Source of the DNA: Gammaproteobacteria bacterium
GTDB taxonomy: Bacteria; Pseudomonadota; Gammaproteobacteria; Pseudomonadales; Pseudomonadaceae
Direction: 5' to 3'
NCBI GenBank assembly: GCA_012728415.1
Contig: JAAYFD010000033.1
Coordinates: 1-38,841 of the forward strand
DNA length: 38,841 bases
The notes under the pieces were generated by a model. The model was not told where the DNA came from. It made no database searches and was given only the letters and a program-made list of their open reading frames with translations. The translations under genes were made by a program, and so were the position numbers. The stretch's first letter is position 1; each line of letters opens with the position of its first letter. Below, piece by piece: positions 32,227-38,841 of the stretch.

Positions 32227-32244
32227 ACCTGTTACCCGGGCAGG

Positions 32245-33026
32245 TTACTGACCAACGTGCACATAGTGTGCCGTTACCTGATCCATCTGACGGAAAATTT
32301 TCTCGGCCGCACGTGCTACCAAAAACGGTATGTACTTTCCCTCTCCATCATCATGCAATTGAAAGCTGGTACGAAAGATAATCCATTGTCGCTCCACTTC
32401 CTGCAGTCCCCGGGTAATTTCAGACGTGTTTTCTGGTGCCTGCAACAAATGTGCAAGGGCACCTTCAAACTCGTAGCGCGCACTTTGCAACTGCTGATCC
32501 AGCCCGGCCGTACGAACACCGCCACTGGCCAGCGTGTACAGTTTTGCAATTCGCTGAGACAGCATCCGCTGACGCCCGGCAGTATTAACCAGCCGTGCTG
32601 GAGCGGTCCCTGCATATGCCTGCAACTCAAGCACAACATCATGGGTTGCTTCGAGCAACGATTCATCCAAGCTTAGCAAGACATGCAACCCCTTCATGCT
32701 GACAGGCGCCTGCATCACTGGCTTGAACTCCTGCCAGATATCGTCAACTTTTTGCAGGGCTATCAACACCTTCTGACTGGGAGCCTGTTTCGTTAGTCCA
32801 TCCAGCTGCTGATCAAACAACAGGACTGCATCTTCCAGTTGCTCCTGTGCGCCCTCAGGATCAACCTCAAACAAAATTTGTGCATACGCCTTGAGCATCC
32901 GCTGCGACAACATCCGCTGCAGGCCCGACTGATCAATCATGGCCCCAATGGGCTCGGCAGCCTGCACCTGTAACGAAAATATTGAAATTGCCAGCAAAAA
33001 AATAGCTGTTGCATACTCTTTAACAT
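32245..33026 (-). CDS. PilJ-domain (type IV pili MCP N-terminal-like) exported protein, apparent frameshift
   Basis: The main frame (32245-32997) encodes two PilJ-type sensory repeats marked by the near-identical QRMLSQRMLKAYA (about residue 27) and RQRMLSQRIAKLYT (about residue 143). Such domains occur in chemoreceptors; here no signalling domain follows, so it is a stand-alone periplasmic sensor-like protein. No good start exists in this frame. The ATG at 33026, 7 bases after AGGAG, begins MLKSMQQLFF in another frame. The frames meet at a run of seven T (32996-33002, minus strand); one more T would give MLKSMQQLFFLLAISIFSLQ, a perfect signal peptide. The cause may be a sequencing error, a mutation or slippage. 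Confidence 0.75.
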
Positions 33027-33303
33027 ACCCGCACTCCTGTATATCCGGGTGTCAGCCGTTTTTGTACAAGACCGCATGTCGCCAGACGCAGGCTCATACA
33101 AACTGACAGTAATACTGGAAGCAACCGGGAACAATCCTCATTAATAGGTATCAACCAAGCTTGCAGGTAGCAAAAACCATCCGGCTGCAAGGCAATTTGA
33201 AGCCTTGCTGCTAAAGGTTATACTTGCAGCTTGGCGATGCAGGCAGTACATGATGTACAACAATGGCTGCATGGTTGGCATAGCAAGCCCATCAGGAGAC
33301 CCC

Positions 33304-34386
33304 ATGGGACTACACACCCCGATGTATGACATGCACCTTGCCCTGGGTGCTAAAATGGTTGACTTTCATGGTTGGGACATGCCGTTGCACTATGGCTCCC
33401 AGGTTGAAGAACACCACCAGGTACGCAATGATTGCGGCGTATTCGATGCCTCACACATGAGCACCACGGATGTATCGGGTGCCGATGCCCAGCGCCTGCT
33501 GCTTCGACTGCTGAGCAACAATGTCAGCCTGCTGCAAGAGCCTGGTGCCGGCCACTATAGCGCCATGCTTAACAATAACGGCGGCGTTATAGATGACCTG
33601 ATCGTATTTCGCATGGAGGATGGCTTTCGCCTGATCAATAACGCCTTCACCCGCAGTGCAGTGCAGCCCTGGCTACAACAGCACGCTGCCGGGCTGGACG
33701 TAACCATTGACCCGCGCAACGATTTGGCTCACTTAGCCATCCAGGGCCCCAATACTATTGAACGACTGGGCAGTGTCCTGAACTCCTCCCGTATCCAGAT
33801 CACCGGCAGTCTGGCTGTTTATCATGGCCACTGCGATGGCGACTGGTTCTTCAGCCGTACCGGTTACACTGGCGAGGACGGCATAGAAATCCTGCTGCCA
33901 GCGGATCAGGCCGTGGATTTTTTCAACGAGCTGATTGGCGCCGGAATTACCCCAATTGGCCTGGGCGCACGCGATACTTTGCGTCTTGAAGCCGGATTTA
34001 CCCTGCTGGGCAATGATATGAATGACCGGGTCAGCCCGTACTCTGCCAATATGCATCATGTAGTTGCTATGGAGCCGGCAGAACGCAACTTTATTGGCCG
34101 CAAGGCACTTGAAGAACAACTGGCCAAAGGTGTTAATGAAAAGCTGGTTGGCCTGGTTCTGGAAGAGCGCGGTGTATTACGCCACGGGCAACCAGTACGA
34201 ATTGATGGTGTAGGTGAAGGTACCATTACCAGTGGCAGCTTTTCACCCACGCTGGGCAAGGCGATTGCACTGGCACGTGTGCCTGCCAATACAGCCGAGC
34301 GTGGTGAGGTGGAAATCCGTGGCCGCTGGTTTCCGGTACGCATTGTACGCCCACGCTTTGTCCGTCACGGAAAAATTCTTATCTAA
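33304..34386 (+). CDS. gcvT: Glycine cleavage system T protein (aminomethyltransferase)
   Basis: GcvT releases ammonia from the aminomethyl group on lipoyl-GcvH and makes 5,10-methylene-tetrahydrofolate. The 360-residue product has [41 protein letters not shown] and [12 protein letters not shown], and ends with a barrel domain ([32 protein letters not shown]). The ATG at 33304 has AGGAG 5 bases upstream; the frame stays open for 33 codons before it without similarity. It is followed 25 bases later by gcvH. I found no glycine riboswitch in 33027-33303. Confidence 0.96.
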   Translation: MGLHTPMYDMHLALGAKMVDFHGWDMPLHYGSQVEEHHQVRNDCGVFDASHMSTTDVSGADAQRLLLRLLSNNVSLLQEPGAGHYSAMLNNNGGVIDDLIVFRMEDGFRLINNAFTRSAVQPWLQQHAAGLDVTIDPRNDLAHLAIQGPNTIERLGSVLNSSRIQITGSLAVYHGHCDGDWFFSRTGYTGEDGIEILLPADQAVDFFNELIGAGITPIGLGARDTLRLEAGFTLLGNDMNDRVSPYSANMHHVVAMEPAERNFIGRKALEEQLAKGVNEKLVGLVLEERGVLRHGQPVRIDGVGEGTITSGSFSPTLGKAIALARVPANTAERGEVEIRGRWFPVRIVRPRFVRHGKILI

Positions 34387-34411
34387 CACTTAACAACAAG
34401 AGATGACTGCC

Positions 34412-34795
34412 ATGAGTACCGCACCTGAAGAACTCCGTTATGCCGCTACCCACGAATGGCTTCGCCTGGAAGCCGATGGCACTGTTACCATAGGAATTAC
34501 CGACCACGCCCAAGAAGCGCTGGGTGATATTGTCTACCTGGAACTTCCCGAACAGGGCGCACAACTGACCGCAGGCCAAATCGCCGGCGTGGTTGAGTCG
34601 GTCAAGGCCGCCTCAGACTATCACGCGCCCGTCAGCGGTACCGTTACCGAGATTAATGAAGGCCTTGTGGATGCACCGGAAGGCATCAATACTCATCCGT
34701 ACCAAAGCTGGTTCTATCGCATGCAGCCATCCGATCCTGCACAAATCGAGCAACTGCTGGATGCTGCCGGCTACCTGAGGCAGTGCACTGCCTGA
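34412..34795 (+). CDS. gcvH: Glycine cleavage system H protein
   Basis: GcvH is the small lipoyl carrier that shuttles the aminomethyl group between GcvP, GcvT and GcvL. The lipoylated lysine is Lys65 in VVESVKAASDYHAPVSG, and the YAATHEWLRLEADGTVTIGITDHAQEALGDIVYLELPE segment is diagnostic. I prefer the ATG at 34412 (MSTAPEELRY, 127 residues), because AAGAG lies 9 bases before it; the ATG three codons earlier touches that site. gcvP does not follow; the next gene is folA on the other strand. Confidence 0.95.
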   Translation: MSTAPEELRYAATHEWLRLEADGTVTIGITDHAQEALGDIVYLELPEQGAQLTAGQIAGVVESVKAASDYHAPVSGTVTEINEGLVDAPEGINTHPYQSWFYRMQPSDPAQIEQLLDAAGYLRQCTA

Positions 34796-34889
34796 AGACA
34801 CTCCTTGGCACGCATACCCGAGCCCTGCAACTGCATTGCGTGCAGCTGGACAAAAACACCGCATAGGCAGCAACGTTTCCGTCCCAGAT

Positions 34890-34915
34890 GCAGGTGCGAA
34901 CAAATTCGCACCTGC
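34890..34915. repeat. Perfect hairpin between gcvH and folA
   Basis: An 11-bp perfect inverted repeat, GCAGGTGCGAA / TTCGCACCTGC with a CAAA loop, lies between the convergent gcvH and folA genes. Neither side has a T tract. It could stop or protect both transcripts, or be a REP-like unit; a related GTGCGAA/TTCGCAC pairing occurs upstream of norD. Confidence 0.6.
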
Positions 34916-34970
34916 AGGGCTGCGGTAGTATCACCCGACGCCTGGCATAGCCATTACAATCATCCGCCAT

Positions 34971-35492
34971 TTACTGCGCTGGTTCCCGCCGCTCCCACAC
35001 CTCAAAGGTATACGCCGGCTGGCCGTCCTGTTCAGGTTGCGGCTGGGCATCAACCCGCTGCCACTCGTCAAAGGGCAACTGCGGAAACCAGGTATCGCCT
35101 TCCAGCTCCACTTCAATACGGGTCAGATAAACACGACTGGCCTGCGCCAGCGCCTGATGATAAAGCTGGCCACCACCGATCAGCATCACTTCATCCACGC
35201 CCTGCTCCTGCGCCCAGTGCCGGCCACGCTCAATGGCTGCCGGCAAATCGGCAAAAACTTCGGCACCTTCCAGCTGCAAGCCGTCCTGGCGGCTGACCAC
35301 AATATTCAACCGCCCCGGCAGCGGGCGGCCCAGTGATTCCCAGGTCTTGCGCCCCATGATCACAGGCTTGCCCAGCGTACGCGCCTTGAAATAACGCAAA
35401 TCGTCCGGCAAGTGCCATGGCATGGCATTGTCACGCCCAATGACCTGATTACGGGTAGCGGCTACAATAAGACACAAAGGCAAACTCGACAT
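34971..35492 (-). CDS. folA: Dihydrofolate reductase
   Basis: FolA reduces dihydrofolate to tetrahydrofolate with NADPH and is the trimethoprim target. The 173-residue sequence shows LIVAATRNQVIGRDNAMPWHLPDDLRYFK (Met20-type loop and the catalytic Asp), VIMGRKTWESLGRPLPGR and the IGGGQLYHQAL NADPH segment. It is chromosomal in type and full length. The ATG at 35492 has only a weak upstream site. It diverges from the DUF2868 gene across 77 bases, and it sits near gcvTH, with which it shares the folate one-carbon pool. Confidence 0.97.
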   Translation of the reverse strand: MSSLPLCLIVAATRNQVIGRDNAMPWHLPDDLRYFKARTLGKPVIMGRKTWESLGRPLPGRLNIVVSRQDGLQLEGAEVFADLPAAIERGRHWAQEQGVDEVMLIGGGQLYHQALAQASRVYLTRIEVELEGDTWFPQLPFDEWQRVDAQPQPEQDGQPAYTFEVWERREPAQ

Positions 35493-35569
35493 CGACAGGC
35501 TCTGCTTTGATTCAACATGGCCGCCATGATGCCGCTTAAACAGGTTCCAAACAATGCTTTATATATTTT

Positions 35570-36976
35570 ATGCATAACTCCGCGCATTCCGGCCCAAGCT
35601 CGACCGCGTGGTCACCACTGCAGCGCCTGTGGCTGAGCGAAAGCATCCGCCTGCACGAACAGCACAACCCGTTACTGGAAGACAGCGAGGCTTGCCGTCT
35701 GGCCCGCCAGCAGGGCAGCACCCTGCAGGAGCGCATTGAGTTGCGCAATCTGGCACTGGCCCGCCGCGACGGACTGGACCGGGCACTGCTGCAATGGCTT
35801 GCTGCCACCCGCTGGCTGGCCATAGTGCTGGCCGGTGCCGCCCTGCTGACCGGCTACGGACTGGCCACTACGGCACTGAGCCGGCAGGCAGCAACCATCA
35901 ACATTGTCTGGGCACTGTTTGGCCTGCTCGGATTGCACCTTGTCACCCTGCTGTTCTGGCTGGCAGGCATGCTGCAGCGGTCCGGCCAGCCCTCCCAGTT
36001 CATGCAGCTTCCGCTCGGCCTGCTGGAACGCCTCAGCCGCAGCCCCCATGCTGCCCGGCTGAGCAGCGCACTGTTTGCCCTGCTCAGCCGCAATCGCCTG
36101 CTGGCTGCCGGACTAAGCCGGCTGGTGCACGGCTGGTGGCTGCTGACCCTGCTGGCCGCCCTGCTGGCTTCACTGGTGCTGCTGGGCACCCACCGCTACG
36201 TCTTCGTCTGGGAAACCACCATCGCCAGCCAGGACAGTTTTGTTGCCCTGATCCATCTGCTGGGCTGGCCGGGACACTGGCTTGGTTTTGCCCTGCCCGA
36301 CCCGGAACTGATTCGTGCCAGCGGCGAGCAGTTGCTGAACGACGAGCTGTCCCGCCAGACCTGGGCCAGCTGGCTGATGGGCGTTCTGGTGGTTTACGGA
36401 CTGTTGCCCCGGCTGCTGCTGGCCCTGTTTTATCAATGGCGCTGGCTCAAGGGCAAAACCCGCCTGCAGCTGGATGCCCATTCCGCCGACTGGGCCTACC
36501 TGCATGCCAGACTGCAACCGCCAACCCATGACAGCAAGGTTGTTGACCCGAGGCCACAACACTTGCCCACACCCGCTCAGTTGGCAGGCTGGCATGCAAC
36601 CGGCACAAGCCAGCTTGTGCTGGCCGGGCTGGAGCTGGAACAGCCCCTGAACTGGCCGGTGGCCCTGCCGGCAGAGGTGACAGTACTAGGCAATCTGGAC
36701 GGCTATGCCGACCAGCAACACCTGCTGGAACAGCTTGCTGCCAGTCCTGATACACCCCTGGTTCTGGCCTGCGATACCCGCCGCTCGCCGGATCGCGGCA
36801 GCCTGCACTTTATCAGCGAACTGGCCCGCAGCGCTGCCAGCCTGCGCATCTGGTTGCTGCATGGCGACAGTGATCCGCAGCGCCTGCAGGGCTGGCAACA
36901 GGCATTGGACGAGCTGGACATCAGCCACAGCACCAGCGCACCCTGGCTGACAGCAGGAGCTGACCCGCATGACTAA
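35570..36976 (+). CDS. DUF2868 domain membrane protein
   Basis: A 468-residue protein of unknown function. It has a charged N-terminal part (residues 1-80), then membrane segments at about 83-105 (WLAIVLAGAALLTGYGLATT), 113-138, 188-212 and 268-290, and a soluble C-terminal third. In pseudomonads this family is found immediately before a DUF3482 GTPase, as here, where the two genes overlap by 8 bases, so the products probably form a membrane-linked GTPase complex. The ATG at 35570 has no clear ribosome-binding site. No catalytic motif is evident. Confidence 0.85.
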   Translation: MHNSAHSGPSSTAWSPLQRLWLSESIRLHEQHNPLLEDSEACRLARQQGSTLQERIELRNLALARRDGLDRALLQWLAATRWLAIVLAGAALLTGYGLATTALSRQAATINIVWALFGLLGLHLVTLLFWLAGMLQRSGQPSQFMQLPLGLLERLSRSPHAARLSSALFALLSRNRLLAAGLSRLVHGWWLLTLLAALLASLVLLGTHRYVFVWETTIASQDSFVALIHLLGWPGHWLGFALPDPELIRASGEQLLNDELSRQTWASWLMGVLVVYGLLPRLLLALFYQWRWLKGKTRLQLDAHSADWAYLHARLQPPTHDSKVVDPRPQHLPTPAQLAGWHATGTSQLVLAGLELEQPLNWPVALPAEVTVLGNLDGYADQQHLLEQLAASPDTPLVLACDTRRSPDRGSLHFISELARSAASLRIWLLHGDSDPQRLQGWQQALDELDISHSTSAPWLTAGADPHD

Positions 36977-38330
36977 ACAGCCCGTAATGCAGCTGGCCGT
37001 GGTGGGTCACACCAATGTCGGCAAAACCTCGCTGCTGCGTACCCTGACCCGTGACAGCCGTTTCGGCGAAGTCAGCCCGCAGCACAGCACCACCCGCCAT
37101 GTTGAGCGGATTCGCCTGGGCACCGACAGCCAGCCGGTGCTGGACCTGTTTGATACCCCTGGCCTGGAAGATGCCATGGCCCTGCTGGCCTACACAGAAC
37201 AGCTGACTGGCACCGACAAACGCCTTGACGGCCCTGCCCGCATCAGCAACTTTCTGGCCAGCAGCGCCGCCAGCCAGCGTTTCGAACAAGAAGCCAAGGT
37301 ACTGCGCCAGCTGCTCAAGTCCGATGCCGCCCTGTATGTGATTGATGCCCGCGAGCCGGTACTGGCCAAATACCGCGACGAGCTGGCCCTGCTCAACATG
37401 TGCGGCAAGCCTTTGCTGCCGGTGCTCAACTTTACCCGCAATCCGCAGCAACAAACGCAGCACTGGCGCGATGCCCTGGCACGCCTTGGCCTGCATGCCG
37501 TGGTGTGTTTTGACACCGTCAGCCCGCCGGAAGATGGCGAACAGGGTCTGTATGACAGCCTGGCCCTGCTGCGCCAGGATTACCGCGCACCCCTACAGAG
37601 CCTGCAGCTGTGGCACCAGCAGCAAAGCCGGCAACGCGAACAGGCCGCCCTGCAACAGATTGCCGGGCTGCTGGTGGATGTCGCCGCTGCACGCATGGCG
37701 GTCAAACCGGAACAGGCCGAAACCGAACTTGAACACCTGCAGCACTGGGTGCGCCAGCGCGAACACTTCTGTGTTGAGCATTTGCTGAGAATCTACGCCT
37801 TTGATCGCAACGAAGTTAGCGCCGATGACGTGCCTTTACAGGAAGGACGCTGGTCCACCGACCTGTTCAGCAGCCAGGCTCTGGCTGATGCCGGCCTGAA
37901 GCTGGGCGGTGGCGCAGCCGCCGGAGCCGCAGTTGGCTTTGGCATTGACGTAGTGACTGCCGGTTTTTCCCTTGGCATGGGCACCTTGCTTGGCGGTCTG
38001 ATTGGCGGTACCGCACAACTGGGCCGCCGTTACGGCAAGCGCATGGTTAATCTGGTGCAGGGTTATGAAGAACTGACCGTCAATGACAGCATTTTGCAGC
38101 TGTTGCAGGCGCGCCAGCTGCACCTGCTGGCAACCCTGCGCAAGCGTGGCCACGCAGCCAGTGACAGCATCCGCATCGCAGACATCGCAGCCGGCCAGGA
38201 CAAACTGCCAGAACCACTGAAAACGGCACGAAGCCAGCCGCACTGGTCCAGTCTATCAGGTACCAGCCATCTGCAAGATGGAGACCGGAGCAAATGTGTG
38301 GATCAGCTGGCCGACATGCTGGCCGGATAA
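36969..38330 (+). CDS. Era-like GTPase with DUF3482 C-terminal domain
   Basis: The N-terminal half is a P-loop GTPase: G1 GHTNVGKTS (residues 13-21), a G2 threonine pair in HSTTRHVER, and G3 DTPG (residues 62-65). The usual G4 NKxD is replaced by NFTR in LLPVLNFTRN, so guanine recognition may differ. The C-terminal half is DUF3482, containing a Gly/Ala-rich hydrophobic hairpin (GGGAAAGAAVGFGIDVVTAG, GTLLGGLIGGTAQLG, about residues 315-355) that may insert in membranes. AGGAG lies 9 bases before the ATG. It is translationally coupled to the DUF2868 membrane protein. Biological role is unknown. Confidence 0.88.
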   Translation: MTKQPVMQLAVVGHTNVGKTSLLRTLTRDSRFGEVSPQHSTTRHVERIRLGTDSQPVLDLFDTPGLEDAMALLAYTEQLTGTDKRLDGPARISNFLASSAASQRFEQEAKVLRQLLKSDAALYVIDAREPVLAKYRDELALLNMCGKPLLPVLNFTRNPQQQTQHWRDALARLGLHAVVCFDTVSPPEDGEQGLYDSLALLRQDYRAPLQSLQLWHQQQSRQREQAALQQIAGLLVDVAAARMAVKPEQAETELEHLQHWVRQREHFCVEHLLRIYAFDRNEVSADDVPLQEGRWSTDLFSSQALADAGLKLGGGAAAGAAVGFGIDVVTAGFSLGMGTLLGGLIGGTAQLGRRYGKRMVNLVQGYEELTVNDSILQLLQARQLHLLATLRKRGHAASDSIRIADIAAGQDKLPEPLKTARSQPHWSSLSGTSHLQDGDRSKCVDQLADMLAG

Positions 38331-38336
38331 ATTCCA

Positions 38337-38690
38337 CTAAGCTTTCTTACCTGTAACCGATTGAAGCCCGCTGTAGCTAAAGTGTTGGCCATAGCTAAAG
38401 CTGTCGTGCAGCTCCTTGACCTGACGCCAATCAACGTCGCCTCGCTGTTGCATGGCCTTGATCCAGGCCAGCTGTGGGTCGGCCTGCACCATGGCGTCGA
38501 TGGTTTGACTGATGCTTTGCTGGTTAACTTCCTTGATGTCGATCTGGATGCGTTCGGCAGCACGGATGGCCAGTTCACCCTGGGCCTGCAACTGACTCTG
38601 GATCAGGGTTTCATCGGTGTGACCTTTGCCTTTGGCGCTTTGCCAGACCCAGCTGCCCTGTGTGTCAACATAACCCTGAGCCACTGATAT
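38337..38690 (-). pseudogene. Fragment of a CdiA/filamentous haemagglutinin-type exoprotein
   Basis: The minus-strand frame contains GYVDTQGSWVWQSAKGKGHT, IQSQLQAQGELAIRAAERIQ and DIKEVNQQSISQTIDAMVQADPQLAW, followed by RGDVDWRQVKELHDSF. From memory this is the stretch just before the DUF637 domain in CdiA and related two-partner-secreted contact-inhibition toxins. Normal CdiA proteins exceed 2000 residues; only about 115 remain. The upstream side is cut by the insertion sequence starting near 38690, and the downstream side ends at a stop (38337-38339) after a non-conserved tail (SGLQSVTGKKA). The frame's N-terminal 50 codons are antisense to the transposase gene. Confidence 0.75.
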
Positions 38691-38730
38691 TTGAGATAAT
38701 ATACAAATCAGGGCCGTCAGGAGAAGCAAA

Positions 38731-38841
38731 ATGCCTAAACCAGCCACACCCGTTGACCCCAAGGTCGAGCCGAAGCCGGAGCTTGAGAAACGCACGCGCC
38801 GTGTATTTACTCCCGAGTACAAGCTATCGATCATACAACAA
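38731..38841 (+). CDS. Insertion sequence transposase (OrfA-like), 5' part
   Basis: An ATG at 38731 with AGGAG seven to eight bases upstream opens a frame that runs off the right edge after 37 codons. It reads MPKPATPVDPKVEPKPELEK then RTRRVFTPEYKLSIIQQ. The RRxFTPEYKLxII phrase is the start of the helix-turn-helix (HTH_Tnp_1) of IS3-family-type transposases. The left end of the element should lie between about 38675 and 38730. It appears to have interrupted the CdiA-like gene on the other strand. The exact IS family needs the rest of the element. Confidence 0.7.
   Translation, partial: MPKPATPVDPKVEPKPELEKRTRRVFTPEYKLSIIQQ

Noticed and set aside
33027-33303. Possible glycine riboswitch before gcvT
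   Set aside because: I looked for the conserved glycine aptamer core and saw neither it nor a convincing tandem fold.

Overview
The window reads as a chromosome segment of a gammaproteobacterium, most likely Pseudomonadaceae (a Halopseudomonas- or stutzeri-like denitrifier is my best guess). The reasons are the origin-proximal housekeeping set known from Pseudomonas (glyQS; LysM-dprA; def-fmt-rsmB; trkA; hemF-aroE; tsaC), a zur-znuCB/znuA locus of the Pseudomonas type, metNIQ, norCBD with a DNR/ANR-type promoter, and Pseudomonas-style REP sequences. No rRNA, tRNA, CRISPR array or phage was seen.

Layout. 1-930 is a decayed accessory end: a partial DUF6998-like gene, a broken CopG-type antitoxin and two tandem structured repeats. 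1006-6650 (minus) carries glyS, glyQ, yheV and prlC, with a REP cluster between yheV and prlC. 6992-9293 (plus) is hemF-aroE-tsaC. 9629-11864 (minus) is dprA and a LysM protein. 12137-15054 (plus) is def-fmt-rsmB. 15084-16316 (minus) holds two small lipoprotein genes (one FlgO-like) lying between rsmB and trkA. 16711-19552 (plus) is trkA-trkH. 19929-25328 (minus) is a nitric oxide block: an NnrS-family gene, norD, norB, norC. 25886-28396 (minus) is metN-metI-metQ, preceded by an ecotin gene. 29173-32226 is the zinc uptake locus, with znuA diverging from zur-znuC-znuB over a Zur operator. 32245-33026 is a PilJ-domain protein with an apparent homopolymer frameshift. 33304-34795 is gcvT-gcvH, then folA (minus), then a DUF2868/DUF3482-GTPase pair. 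The right end is scarred: a CdiA/haemagglutinin fragment cut by the start of an insertion sequence.

The genes fall into working sets: initiator-methionine handling (fmt formylates Met-tRNA, def removes the formyl group), potassium uptake (TrkA gating subunit with TrkH channel), NO detoxification/denitrification (NorCB enzyme, NorD maturation factor, NnrS), methionine import, zinc import with its repressor, and one-carbon metabolism (GcvT, GcvH, FolA).

The most unusual signal is non-coding. norD-norB-norC and its promoter are bracketed by two nearly identical ~297-bp elements in opposite orientation (21089-21385 and 25506-25803). Each is built around a long nested hairpin. The same inner hairpin recurs at 543-863 with different outer stems, and a more distant element of the same architecture lies at 19612-19895. 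This looks like a family of structured repeats, of a kind I cannot name, that has spread in this region and may have moved or can invert the nor cluster.
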